Part shown: positions 19,943 through 28,191 of the stretch, piece after piece
Position numbering within the stretch: position 1 is the first letter of the stretch
Layout of the letters: every line of letters starts with the position of its first letter
Source of the DNA: Curtobacterium sp. UNCCL20
Lineage (GTDB): Bacteria; Actinomycetota; Actinomycetes; Actinomycetales; Microbacteriaceae
NCBI RefSeq assembly: GCF_900101675.1
Contig: NZ_FNKG01000001.1
Coordinates: 1,719,378 to 1,783,377 of the forward strand
Length of the DNA stretch: 64,000 nucleotides
Reading direction: 5' to 3'
Made by a program: the position numbers and the translations under genes
The notes under the pieces: model-generated
What the model saw: only the letters and a program-made list of their open reading frames with translations
Database searches by the model: none
Told to the model about the DNA's origin: nothing

Positions 19943-22537
19943 CTACGCGGGCAGTTCGGCCAGCTCGATCTCGGTGACCGCGAGCTCGTCGCCCTCGGCG
20001 AACGACAGGTTCTCGATCCGGCCGACGGCGGCCAGGTCGACCGCCGCGCGCTCGATGAGCGCCCGGGTCTCGGCCGGGGCCGCGACGACGGCGCGCGTCA
20101 CGGGCGTCTTCTGGGACGCCTTCGCGGCCGTCTTCGCGCCGCGGATGCCGATCAGGGCCTGCCCGACGGCGGCGAGGAGCCCCGTCGGCTCGGCCTGGGT
20201 GGGCAGCTCGGCCACGGTCGGCCAGGAGGCGCGGTGCACGCTGGTGTCGTGGGTCCAGGCCCACACTTCCTCCGTCGCGAACGGCAGGAACGGGGCGAGG
20301 AGACGCAGCAGCGCGTCGATGGCGGCGCGGAGCGCGAGGACCGCGCTCGCCTGCGTCTCGTGCGTCGAGTCGGTCGCGGTGCCGTAGGCACGCTCCTTCA
20401 CGAGCTCGAGGTAGTCGTCGCAGAAGGTCCAGAAGAAGCGCTCGGTGACCTCGAGGGCGCGGGCGTGGTCGAACGAGTCGAAGGCCGTGGTGGCCTGCTC
20501 GATGACGGAGCCGAGCTCGGCGAGCACGTCGACGTCGAGCGGTTCGGTGACGCTCGTGGCGCCCTCGGGCAGCGGGAAGCCGTAGACGAACTTCGCCGCG
20601 TTCAGGACCTTGATCGCCAGACGACGGCCGACCTTGATCTGCTTCGGGTTCTGCGGGTCGAACGCCGCGTCGGTGCCGAGCTTCGACGAGGCCGCCCAGT
20701 AGCGGACCGCGTCGGCGCCGTGCTGCTCGAGGATCGACAGCGGCGTGACGACGTTGCCCTTCGACTTCGACATCTTCTTGCGGTCGGGGTCGACGATGAA
20801 GCCGGAGATCGACGCGTGCTTCCACGGCACCGTGTCGGCCTCGAGCTGGCTGCGGAGCACCGTCGTGAACAGCCAGGTGCGGATGATGTCCTGCGCCTGC
20901 GGACGGACGTCGTACGGGTACACGAGGTCGTAGAGCGCCGGGTCGGTCTCCCACTTGCCCGCGAGCTGCGGGGTCAGCGACGAGGTCGCCCAGGTGTCCA
21001 TGACGTCGAGCTCGCCCTGGAAGCCGCCGGGCACGCCGCGCTGGTCCTCCGTGTAGCCGGGAGCCGGCTCGGACGCCGGGTCGACGGGCAGCTGCGCCTC
21101 GGTCGGGACGATCGGCTGGTCGAACACCGGGTTGCCGTCGGCGTCGAGCGGGTACCAGACCGGCAGCGGCACACCGAAGAAGCGCTGGCGGGAGATGAGC
21201 CAGTCGCCGGAGAGGCCACCGACCCAGTTGTCGTACCGGACGCGCATGAAGTCCGGGTGGAAGGCGATCTCGTCGCCACGCTTCCGGAGCGTGTCCTTCA
21301 GCTGCTCGTCGCGGGCGCCGTTCACGATGTACCACTGGCGGGTGGAGACGATCTCGAGCGGCTTGTCGCCCTTCTCGAAGAACTTCACCGGGTGGTTGAT
21401 CGTCTTCACGTCGCCGACCAGGTCGCCGGACTCGGTGAGGGCGTCCACGACGACCTTCTTCGCCGAGAACACGGTCTTCCCGGCCATCTCGGCGTAGAGC
21501 GCCTTGCCGCCGTCGGACTCGATCCAGGCCGGCTCGTCCGAGCGGACCCGGCCGTCGAAGCCGATGATCGCCCGGTTCGGCAGCTGCAGCTCGCGCCACC
21601 ACACGACGTCGGTGGTGTCGCCGAAGGTGCAGACCATCGCGATGCCCGCGCCCTTGTCCTTCTGCGCGAGGTGGTGCGCGAGCACCGGGACCTCGACGTC
21701 GAACAGGGGGGAGCGGACGGTCGTGCCGAAGAGGTCCTGGAACCGCTCGTCGTCCGGGTGCGCGACGAGGGCGACGCATGCGGGGAGGAGCTCGGGGCGG
21801 GTGGTCTGGATGACGACCTCACCCGTGCCGTCCGTCTTGTGGAAGGCGATGCCGTGGTACGCGCCCGGCATCTCCTTGTCCTCGAGCTCGGCCTGCGCGA
21901 CCGCCGTGCGGAAGGTGACGTCCCAGAGCGTCGGGGCGTCGGCCTGGTAGGCCTCGCCGCGCTCGAGGTTGCGGAGGAACGCACGCTGGGCGCTCGCCCG
22001 CGAGGTGTCGTCGATCGTGCGGTACGACTGCGTCCAGTCCACCGACAGGCCGAGGGTCCGGAACAGGTGCTCGAACTGCTGCTCGTCCTGCACCGTCAGG
22101 CGTTCGCACAGCTCGATGAAGTTGCGGCGCGACACCGGGATCTGGTCGGCGGCCTTCGACGACTTGTTGTCGCCGCCCTCGAACGGCGGGACGAACGTGC
22201 CGTCGTAGGGGAGCTGCGGGTCGCAGCGGACGCCGTAGTAGTTCTGCACGCGGCGCTCGGTGGGGAGACCGTTGTCGTCCCAGCCCATCGGGTAGAAGAC
22301 GTGCTTGCCGCGCATGCGCTCGTAGCGGGCCTTGAGGTCGGTGTGCGTGTAGGAGAACACGTGACCGATGTGCAGCGAACCGGAGGCGGTCGGCGGCGGG
22401 GTGTCGATCGAGTAGACGGCGCTGCGGTCACCGGCGGCGTCGCGGTCGAACCGGTAGGTGCCGTCCTGCTCCCAGACGGGGCCCCAGACGTCTTCGAGAC
22501 CGTCCACGGTGGGCTTCTCGGGCATGGGCTTCGTCAT
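19943..22537 (-). CDS. valS: Valine--tRNA ligase
   Basis: Class I synthetase of 864 residues that charges tRNA-Val. HIGH motif at residues 56-59 (SGSLHIGHVFS), KMSKS near 587 (KKMSKSKGN), a CP1 editing domain between them and an anticodon-binding C-terminal part. It is the shorter ValRS type: MGWDDNGLPTERRVQNYYGVRCDP follows the first half of the Rossmann fold and the long C-terminal coiled coil of E. coli ValRS is absent. ATG at 22537 (MTKPMPEKP) is chosen by the usual N-terminus; upstream in-frame codons have no family similarity. Confidence 0.96.
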   Translation of the reverse strand: MTKPMPEKPTVDGLEDVWGPVWEQDGTYRFDRDAAGDRSAVYSIDTPPPTASGSLHIGHVFSYTHTDLKARYERMRGKHVFYPMGWDDNGLPTERRVQNYYGVRCDPQLPYDGTFVPPFEGGDNKSSKAADQIPVSRRNFIELCERLTVQDEQQFEHLFRTLGLSVDWTQSYRTIDDTSRASAQRAFLRNLERGEAYQADAPTLWDVTFRTAVAQAELEDKEMPGAYHGIAFHKTDGTGEVVIQTTRPELLPACVALVAHPDDERFQDLFGTTVRSPLFDVEVPVLAHHLAQKDKGAGIAMVCTFGDTTDVVWWRELQLPNRAIIGFDGRVRSDEPAWIESDGGKALYAEMAGKTVFSAKKVVVDALTESGDLVGDVKTINHPVKFFEKGDKPLEIVSTRQWYIVNGARDEQLKDTLRKRGDEIAFHPDFMRVRYDNWVGGLSGDWLISRQRFFGVPLPVWYPLDADGNPVFDQPIVPTEAQLPVDPASEPAPGYTEDQRGVPGGFQGELDVMDTWATSSLTPQLAGKWETDPALYDLVYPYDVRPQAQDIIRTWLFTTVLRSQLEADTVPWKHASISGFIVDPDRKKMSKSKGNVVTPLSILEQHGADAVRYWAASSKLGTDAAFDPQNPKQIKVGRRLAIKVLNAAKFVYGFPLPEGATSVTEPLDVDVLAELGSVIEQATTAFDSFDHARALEVTERFFWTFCDDYLELVKERAYGTATDSTHETQASAVLALRAAIDALLRLLAPFLPFATEEVWAWTHDTSVHRASWPTVAELPTQAEPTGLLAAVGQALIGIRGAKTAAKASQKTPVTRAVVAAPAETRALIERAAVDLAAVGRIENLSFAEGDELAVTEIELAELPA

Positions 22538-22654
22538 GGCTGCGCCTTTCGCTGTGTGCGGCACCGAGTCCGTGATGAGGTGCCTGAATGTCCGTGCGCG
22601 CTGCACGGTGTACTCCAAGGCTACCCGGAAGCGGAGCCGGAGCGGGAGGGGCCG

Positions 22655-22668
22655 TGCAACCGGTTGCA
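22655..22668. promoter_or_regulatory. LacI-type palindrome TGCAACCGGTTGCA
   Basis: A perfect 14-base dyad of the TGNNANCGNTNNCA form bound by LacI-family regulators, in the 271-base gap between valS and the MFS gene. A second dyad, GGAGCGCTCC at 22687-22696, has its centre 30 bases away, three helical turns. The regulator is not in the window. Confidence 0.5.
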
Positions 22669-22808
22669 TCACACCTGATATTCCGTGGAGCGCTCCGATC
22701 TGATAGGCTCTCGGAGTTTGTTCGGCGGGCGGCCCTGTGCTCGCGAGCTGCAGCGTCGCCGTCCCGTCGGATGCCCGAAGGAAAGACTCAGCACTACCGG
22801 AGGACGAA

Positions 22809-24368
22809 TTGCCGACGAACGACCCCCAGGGAACGCACGCGCGTCCCGTCCGCACGAAGGGTGCCGCCAAGCGCGCGCGCCGCAAGCTGACCGAGGACGA
22901 CGTCACCGTCGTCGAGGAGTCGCTGCTGAAGCGCGCCGTGGCCGCCGCTGCACTCGGCAACGCGATGGAGTGGTTCGACTTCGGCATCTTCGCGTACCTC
23001 ACGGTCACGATCTCGAAGGTGTTCCTGCCCGCCGGTGACCCCACCTCGAACCTCGTGGCCACGTTCGGCTTCTTCGCCGCGGCGTTCATCGTGCGCCCGA
23101 TCGGCGGCGCCGTGTTCGGCCCGATCGGCGACCGGATCGGGCGGCAGAAGGTCCTCGCGCTGACGATGATCCTGATGGCCGCGGGCACGCTCATGATCGG
23201 TCTCATCCCGTCGTACGACACGATCGGGTTCTGGGCGCCGGTGCTGCTCCTCGTCGCCCGCTTCGTGCAGGGCTTCTCGACCGGTGGTGAGTACGGCGGT
23301 GCCGCGACGTTCATCGCCGAGTACTCCCCGGACAAGCGCCGCGGGTTCATGGGCTCGTGGCTGGAGTTCGGCACGCTCGCCGGGTACGTGCTCGGCGCCT
23401 CGATCGTCACCGGCCTGCAGTTCGGCCTGTCCGAGGACGCCCTGCTCAGCTGGGGCTGGCGGATCCCGTTCATCGTCGCCGGTCCGCTCGGCCTCATCGG
23501 GCTCTACCTCCGGCTGAAGCTCGAGGAGACCCCGGCCTTCCAGAAGCAGCAGGAGCAGGCCGCCGAGCGCGAGTCGCAGAAGACGCCGTTCCTCAAGCTG
23601 TTCGCCGAGAACTGGCGCTCGCTCCTCATCTGCATCGGCCTGGTCCTCGTGTTCAACGTGACCGACTACATGCTCCTGTCGTACATGCCGACCTACCTCG
23701 AGCAGAACCTCGGGCAGGACGCCACCTTCGGCCTCATCCTCATCGTGGTCGTGATGCTGCTCATGATGGTCGTCATCACGTTCGGTGGACGCCTGTCCGA
23801 CAAGTTCGGGCGTCGTCCCGTCCTCGCCACGGGCTGCATCGGCTTCCTGGTGCTGTCCTGGCCGGCGCTCAAGCTCGTCCAGAGCGGCACCGGGGTGGGC
23901 GTGTTCGTCGGCCTGCTCATCCTCGGCCTCGTCCTGGTGACATTCACCTCGACCATGCCGTCGACCCTGCCGGCGCTCTTCCCGACGATCATCCGCTACG
24001 GCGCACTCGCCATCGCGTTCAACGTGTCGGTGTCGCTCTTCGGCGGGACCACCCCGCTCGCGACGCAGGCCCTCATCGCGGGTGCCAAGGACGCCGGCTT
24101 CGGCTGGGCCGAGGACATCCCCGCGTTCTACCTGATGGCGGCCGCGCTGATCGGGCTCGTCGCCGTGTTCTTCACGAAGGAGACCGCCTCGACGCCGCTC
24201 ATGGGGTCCGGGCCGACGGTCGGCTCCGAGGACGAGGTCGCCGGGGTCATCGAGGACTACAACGACCCGACGTCGGAGCTCGCGCAGTCGGACTGGGCGA
24301 AGGACTTCTCGACGAGCGAGATCCCGATCATCTCGGGTGATGCCCCGAAGGAGCCCGCCGGCTCGTAG
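22809..24368 (+). CDS. MFS transporter, ProP/metabolite:H+ symporter family
   Basis: 519 residues, 12 predicted helices. The signature of the family is clear: GNAMEWFDFGIFAYL in TM1, GPIGDRIGRQKVLALTMILM after TM2, FVQGFSTGGEYGGAATFIAEYSPDKRRGFMGSW and WGWRIPFIVAGPLGLIGLYLRLKLEETPAF. E. coli ProP takes up proline/betaine; relatives carry citrate or other acids, so the substrate is open. The TTG start at 22809 is set by GGAGGA; ATG-type starts upstream have no ribosome site. A long hydrophilic acidic C-terminus (about 55 residues) is present. A nearby LacI-type dyad suggests sugar- or acid-responsive control. Confidence 0.9.
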   Translation: MPTNDPQGTHARPVRTKGAAKRARRKLTEDDVTVVEESLLKRAVAAAALGNAMEWFDFGIFAYLTVTISKVFLPAGDPTSNLVATFGFFAAAFIVRPIGGAVFGPIGDRIGRQKVLALTMILMAAGTLMIGLIPSYDTIGFWAPVLLLVARFVQGFSTGGEYGGAATFIAEYSPDKRRGFMGSWLEFGTLAGYVLGASIVTGLQFGLSEDALLSWGWRIPFIVAGPLGLIGLYLRLKLEETPAFQKQQEQAAERESQKTPFLKLFAENWRSLLICIGLVLVFNVTDYMLLSYMPTYLEQNLGQDATFGLILIVVVMLLMMVVITFGGRLSDKFGRRPVLATGCIGFLVLSWPALKLVQSGTGVGVFVGLLILGLVLVTFTSTMPSTLPALFPTIIRYGALAIAFNVSVSLFGGTTPLATQALIAGAKDAGFGWAEDIPAFYLMAAALIGLVAVFFTKETASTPLMGSGPTVGSEDEVAGVIEDYNDPTSELAQSDWAKDFSTSEIPIISGDAPKEPAGS

Positions 24369-24390
24369 TCGCGCGGTGGCCACCGTCGGG

Positions 24391-24458
24391 CGAGTCTCGC
24401 GCTGAGCGACACGTCGTGGGCTCGTGGGCCCGTGAACTGTCGCTCAGCGCGAGACTCG
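24391..24458. terminator. Long bidirectional hairpin between MFS gene and ABC operon
   Basis: 21-bp perfect stem (24391-24411 with 24438-24458) enclosing a 26-base loop. It separates convergent transcription units. Confidence 0.85.
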
Positions 24459-24469
24459 GGTGCCGCCGG

Positions 24470-26218
24470 CTACGCGGCGCCGGCGGTCGGCGGGGGACCC
24501 GCGGCGAGCCGTTCGGCGGCGTGCAGCAGCCGGGCAGTCACCGGGTGTGCGGGGCGCTCGAACACGGCGGCCGCCGTCCCCCGCTCGACCACGCGTCCCT
24601 CGTGCACGACGAGCACGTCGTCGGCCATCCGGCGGACGGCCCGGAGGTCGTGCGACACGAAGACCATCGCCACGCCGGTGCTGTCCCGCAGTCCCTCGAG
24701 CAGCGTGAGCACGGCGTCCTGCACCGTGGCGTCGAGTGCGGTGACGGGTTCGTCGAGGACGATCACCTCGGGCGCGGTCGCCAGCGCCCGGGCGATCGCG
24801 AGCCGTTGCCGCTGTCCGCCGGAGAGCGTCAGCGGGGAGCGTCGCCGGAGCTCCCGGCCGAGCCCGACCTGCGCGAGGGCGGCGTCGACGCGGTCACCGA
24901 GCTCGCCGCGGGCGGTGCGCTCGGCGCCCCGGGTGAACGCGTCCGCGAGCACCCGTTCGACGGTCCACCGCTCGTCGAACGTCGCACCCGGGTCCTGCAC
25001 GACCGCCGCGAGCCGGTGCCGACGGAGACGACGGTCGCGTTCGTCGAGCGGTGCCCAGGGTTCGCCGTCGAGCGTGACGGTGCCGGCGCCCGGGGCCTCG
25101 AGGCCGAGGAGCATCCGCGCGAGGGTCGTCTTGCCGGACCCCGACGCCCCGATCACCCCGAGGACGCGGCCACGCTCGAGCGAGAACGACACGTCCTCGA
25201 CCGCCGGGACGCCCGCGAACGCGCGCGAGAGTCCCTCCGCGGCGAGCACGGCCGGCTGCGCACCGTGCGGGGTTGCGGACTCCGTGACGGCTTGTCCGCC
25301 TGGTGCGCCGTCACGGCCCGGCACGCAGCGGTCAACCGCGCACGGGGTGACGGAACCGGCACCGTGCGACCAGGCGCCGTGCGACCCGGACCCGGACCCG
25401 GACCCGGCACCGTGCGACCCGGACCCGGACCCGGACCCGGCACCGTGCGACCCGGACCCGGACGCAGCCCGCACCAGCGCCCGCGTCGCCCCGTGCTGCG
25501 GCGCCGCGAACACCGACGCCACGGGCCCCTCCTCGACGACGCGCCCCTCGTGCATGACCACGACCCGGTCCGCCCACCCCGCGACGAGCCCGAGGTCGTG
25601 CGTGATCACGAGGAGGCCGGCATCGTGTTCCTGCGCGGCCCGGAGCTGCTCCATCACGGTGACGGCGACCCCGGCGTCGAGCGCCGTCGTCGGTTCGTCG
25701 GCGACGACCAGCGCGGGCGACGCCACCGTGGCCGCCGCGATGAGCGCCCGCTGCCGCATCCCGCCCGACAGGGTGCCGGCGAGCCGCCCGTCCGTGGCCA
25801 TCGCCGGGTCGAGTCCGACGGCCGACAGCGCCTGGCGGACCGCGTCGACGCGGGCGGCGGCGGTCATGTGGGTGTGGAGGCGGAGGGCATCCGCGACCTC
25901 GCGCCCGACCGGGCGGAGCGGGTCCAAGGCGCCCAGCGCCTCCTGGCCGACGTAGCCGACCCGCGATCCGCGGACGCTGCGCCACCGCCGCTCGGAGAAG
26001 GCCCGGACGTCGAGTCCGGCGACGCCGAGCCGGTCGACGCGCACCGAGGACCCCGGTGCGGACAGGCCGAGCGCGGCGCGGGCGGTGACGGTCTTGCCGG
26101 ACCCGGAGGCTCCGACGAGGGCGACGCACTCACCGGCGTCGACCTGGAGGGCGACGCCGTGGACGATCGTCGCGCCGCCGATGGCGACGGACAGGCCGGA
26201 GATGTCGAGGACGGTCAT
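24470..26218 (-). CDS. Peptide/nickel-type ABC transporter ATPase, two fused domains
   Basis: 582 residues: two complete nucleotide-binding domains in one chain. Domain 1 has Walker A GASGSGKT, signature LSGGMRQR and Walker B ALVVADEP; domain 2 has GASGSGKT, LSGGQRQR and VIVLDEP. This replaces the separate DppD and DppF subunits. The domains are joined by a linker of Gly-Ser-His repeats encoded by a 33-base tandem repeat (25377-25462). ATG at 26218 overlaps the permease stop (ATGA). Last gene of the operon SBP-permease-permease-ATPase; the substrate is probably an oligopeptide or metal chelate. Confidence 0.93.
   Translation of the reverse strand: MTVLDISGLSVAIGGATIVHGVALQVDAGECVALVGASGSGKTVTARAALGLSAPGSSVRVDRLGVAGLDVRAFSERRWRSVRGSRVGYVGQEALGALDPLRPVGREVADALRLHTHMTAAARVDAVRQALSAVGLDPAMATDGRLAGTLSGGMRQRALIAAATVASPALVVADEPTTALDAGVAVTVMEQLRAAQEHDAGLLVITHDLGLVAGWADRVVVMHEGRVVEEGPVASVFAAPQHGATRALVRAASGSGSHGAGSGSGSGSHGAGSGSGSGSHGAWSHGAGSVTPCAVDRCVPGRDGAPGGQAVTESATPHGAQPAVLAAEGLSRAFAGVPAVEDVSFSLERGRVLGVIGASGSGKTTLARMLLGLEAPGAGTVTLDGEPWAPLDERDRRLRRHRLAAVVQDPGATFDERWTVERVLADAFTRGAERTARGELGDRVDAALAQVGLGRELRRRSPLTLSGGQRQRLAIARALATAPEVIVLDEPVTALDATVQDAVLTLLEGLRDSTGVAMVFVSHDLRAVRRMADDVLVVHEGRVVERGTAAAVFERPAHPVTARLLHAAERLAAGPPPTAGAA
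25377..25462. repeat. 33-base tandem repeat coding the ATPase linker
   Basis: Two full copies (25377-25409, 25410-25442) and a partial third, with internal CCCGGA hexamers; a diverged half unit precedes them. The length is a multiple of three, so copy changes keep the frame and only lengthen the Gly-Ser-His linker. Confidence 0.85.
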
Positions 26219-27096
26219 CGGAGGGCTCCCGTCCGCCGGATCGCCCGGCCGAGCACGGTCACGGCGGTCGCGAGGACCACGATCGCGAGGCCGGGGAAGG
26301 TGCTCATCCACGGGGCGGTCTGCAGGTAGGTGCGCCCGTCGGCGAGCATCGCGCCCCACTCCGGTGCTGGGGGCGGTGTGCCGACGCCGAGGTAGCTGAG
26401 TGCGGAGGCCCACACGATCGCCTGCCCGACGCCGAGCGTGCCGACGGCGACGACGGGCCAGAGCGCCGCGGGCAGGACGTGCCGGACGACGATCGTCGCG
26501 GGGGAGCGGCCCAGCACGACGGCGGTCTCGACGACCTGCGACTGCCGGGCGCTCCGGACGAGTCCGCGCACGATGCGGGCGTACCCGGGTGCCGTCGCGA
26601 ACCCGACGGCGAGCATCGCCGGAACGGGCCCGGGACCGGTCACGGCGATGACGACCAGCGCGACGAGGAGCAGGGGGAGCGCGAACGCGACCTCGGTGAT
26701 GCGGCCCACGACGGCGTCGACGAACCGGCCGCCGAGTCCTGCGACGACGCCGAGCACGATGCCGATCCCGCCGCCGACGAGGGTCGCGACGACGCCCACC
26801 ACGAGCGAGGCCCGGGTGCCGGCGACGACCCGGGCGAGGACGTCCCGGCCGGACTCGTCGGTGCCGAACAGGTGTCCGGCACCCGGGGCGAGCAGAGCCT
26901 CTGACGGGTGCACGGCGAGCGGATCGCCGCCGCCGAGCAGGGCCGGCCACGCCGCGGCGACGACCGCCAGGGCCACCACCGCGGCCGCCACTGTGCCGGC
27001 CGGGCCGAGCGTCCCCCCACGGAATCGCTCGGACCGGTCGGCGGGTGCGTCGCGCTGGGCGCCGGCCTGGAGGCGCGGGTCGGCGATGCCGCTCAT
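26215..27096 (-). CDS. Peptide/nickel-type ABC transporter permease, DppC type
   Basis: 293 residues. N-terminal FGTDESGRDVLARVVAGTRASLVVGVV and the loop LGRSPATIVVRHVLPAALWPVV (EAA region) are typical of DppC/OppC. Around six helices. The hydrophilic head MSGIADPRLQAGAQRDAP includes residues encoded by a dispersed repeat (27064-27078). ATGA overlaps link it with both the upstream permease and the downstream ATPase. Confidence 0.93.
   Translation of the reverse strand: MSGIADPRLQAGAQRDAPADRSERFRGGTLGPAGTVAAAVVALAVVAAAWPALLGGGDPLAVHPSEALLAPGAGHLFGTDESGRDVLARVVAGTRASLVVGVVATLVGGGIGIVLGVVAGLGGRFVDAVVGRITEVAFALPLLLVALVVIAVTGPGPVPAMLAVGFATAPGYARIVRGLVRSARQSQVVETAVVLGRSPATIVVRHVLPAALWPVVAVGTLGVGQAIVWASALSYLGVGTPPPAPEWGAMLADGRTYLQTAPWMSTFPGLAIVVLATAVTVLGRAIRRTGALR
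27064..27078 (+). repeat. Dispersed GGCCTGGAGGCGCGG repeat, half-copy inside a gene
   Basis: Exact 15-base copy, in antisense orientation to the permease gene, where it encodes PRLQA in the N-terminal tail. Confidence 0.75.
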
Positions 27097-28187
27097 CGTG
27101 CCTCCGCCTCGGGCCGTGCCGGGCGCGGGGCGCCGCCCGTGCGCTCGGCGCCGTCCCTGCGGGCCCCGTCGCCTGCGCGCGGGTCGACCGCGCGCTCGAC
27201 GAGGTCGGCGACCGCCAGCACGACCACGTACGCCGCTGCCGACACGAGCGCGATCCCGGCGACGAGCGGCATGTCCCGCTGCGTCACCGCGGTCACGAGC
27301 GCACGCCCGATGCCGGGGAGCGCGAAGACCGACTCGACGACGACGGCCCCGGACACGAGCGACCCGAACGCCCACGCGGACAGGGCGATCCCGGGCAGGG
27401 CGGCGTGGCGCAGCAGGTGTCGGCCGAAGAGTCCGGCCCGGGTCTCGCCGCGGCTCCGGGCGGCGAGCGCGAACGCCGACCGTTGGGCGTCCACCACGCC
27501 GTCGCGGACGGTCTCGGCGAGGTACCCGGCGACCGGCACCGCGACCGTCAGCACCGGCAGGACCCAGCCCCGGGCGGTGCCGTCGCTCACCGCGGGGACC
27601 CAGCCGAGGCCGCTGGCGAACACGACGATGAGGACGCTGCCGAGCCAGAAGTGCGGGGTGACGCTCGCCGTCACGGAGATCGCGCCCGTCAGGGCGGCGG
27701 CGAACCGACCGCGCTGCGTCGACCACCACGCGGCGACGATCGCGAGGACCCAGGCGACGACGAGCCCGAGGACCGCGAGCGTCAGCGTCACGGGGAGCTG
27801 CTGCGCGAGGAGCGTCGACACCGGGGTCCGGAACGCGTAGGAGTCGCCGAGGTGCCCGGTCGCCAGGCGTCCGAGGAACACGGCGTACTGCACGAGCACC
27901 GGCCGGTCGAGCCCGTACTCCTGGCGCACCTTCGCCACCGCCTCGGCCGACGCCTGCGACCCCGGGCCACCGAGGATCGCCAGCGCCGGGTCGCCCGGGA
28001 TCAGCCGGATCGCGACGAACACGATCGTCGCGACCGCCCACAGCACCCCGACACCGCCGAGCGCACGCCGGAGTGCCCAGCGCGACCACCGCCCTGCGGC
28101 CGAGCCGGCACCCGGCCGCAGCCGACGTGGTGGACGCGTGCCGGGCCTCCCGTCCGTCACCGCGTCAGCGGTCGTCCTGTCGGGCAC
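27093..28187 (-). CDS. Peptide/nickel-type ABC transporter permease, DppB type
   Basis: 364 residues with a TM1 (GGVGVLWAVATIVFVAIRLIPGDPA), the LGLDxP-like EYGLDRPVLVQYAVFLGRLATGHLGDSYAFRTPV segment and EAA-type loop AARSRGETRAGLFGRHLLRHAALPG, all standard for DppB/OppB. Unusual are a 45-residue basic/proline head and a 35-residue charged tail. GTG start at 28187, only four bases after the binding-protein stop. Confidence 0.92.
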   Translation of the reverse strand: MPDRTTADAVTDGRPGTRPPRRLRPGAGSAAGRWSRWALRRALGGVGVLWAVATIVFVAIRLIPGDPALAILGGPGSQASAEAVAKVRQEYGLDRPVLVQYAVFLGRLATGHLGDSYAFRTPVSTLLAQQLPVTLTLAVLGLVVAWVLAIVAAWWSTQRGRFAAALTGAISVTASVTPHFWLGSVLIVVFASGLGWVPAVSDGTARGWVLPVLTVAVPVAGYLAETVRDGVVDAQRSAFALAARSRGETRAGLFGRHLLRHAALPGIALSAWAFGSLVSGAVVVESVFALPGIGRALVTAVTQRDMPLVAGIALVSAAAYVVVLAVADLVERAVDPRAGDGARRDGAERTGGAPRPARPEAEAR

Positions 28188-28191
28188 CGTC

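Noticed and set aside
25377..25462. CRISPR or noncoding satellite
   Set aside because: Lies in frame inside an intact two-domain ATPase gene and encodes its linker.
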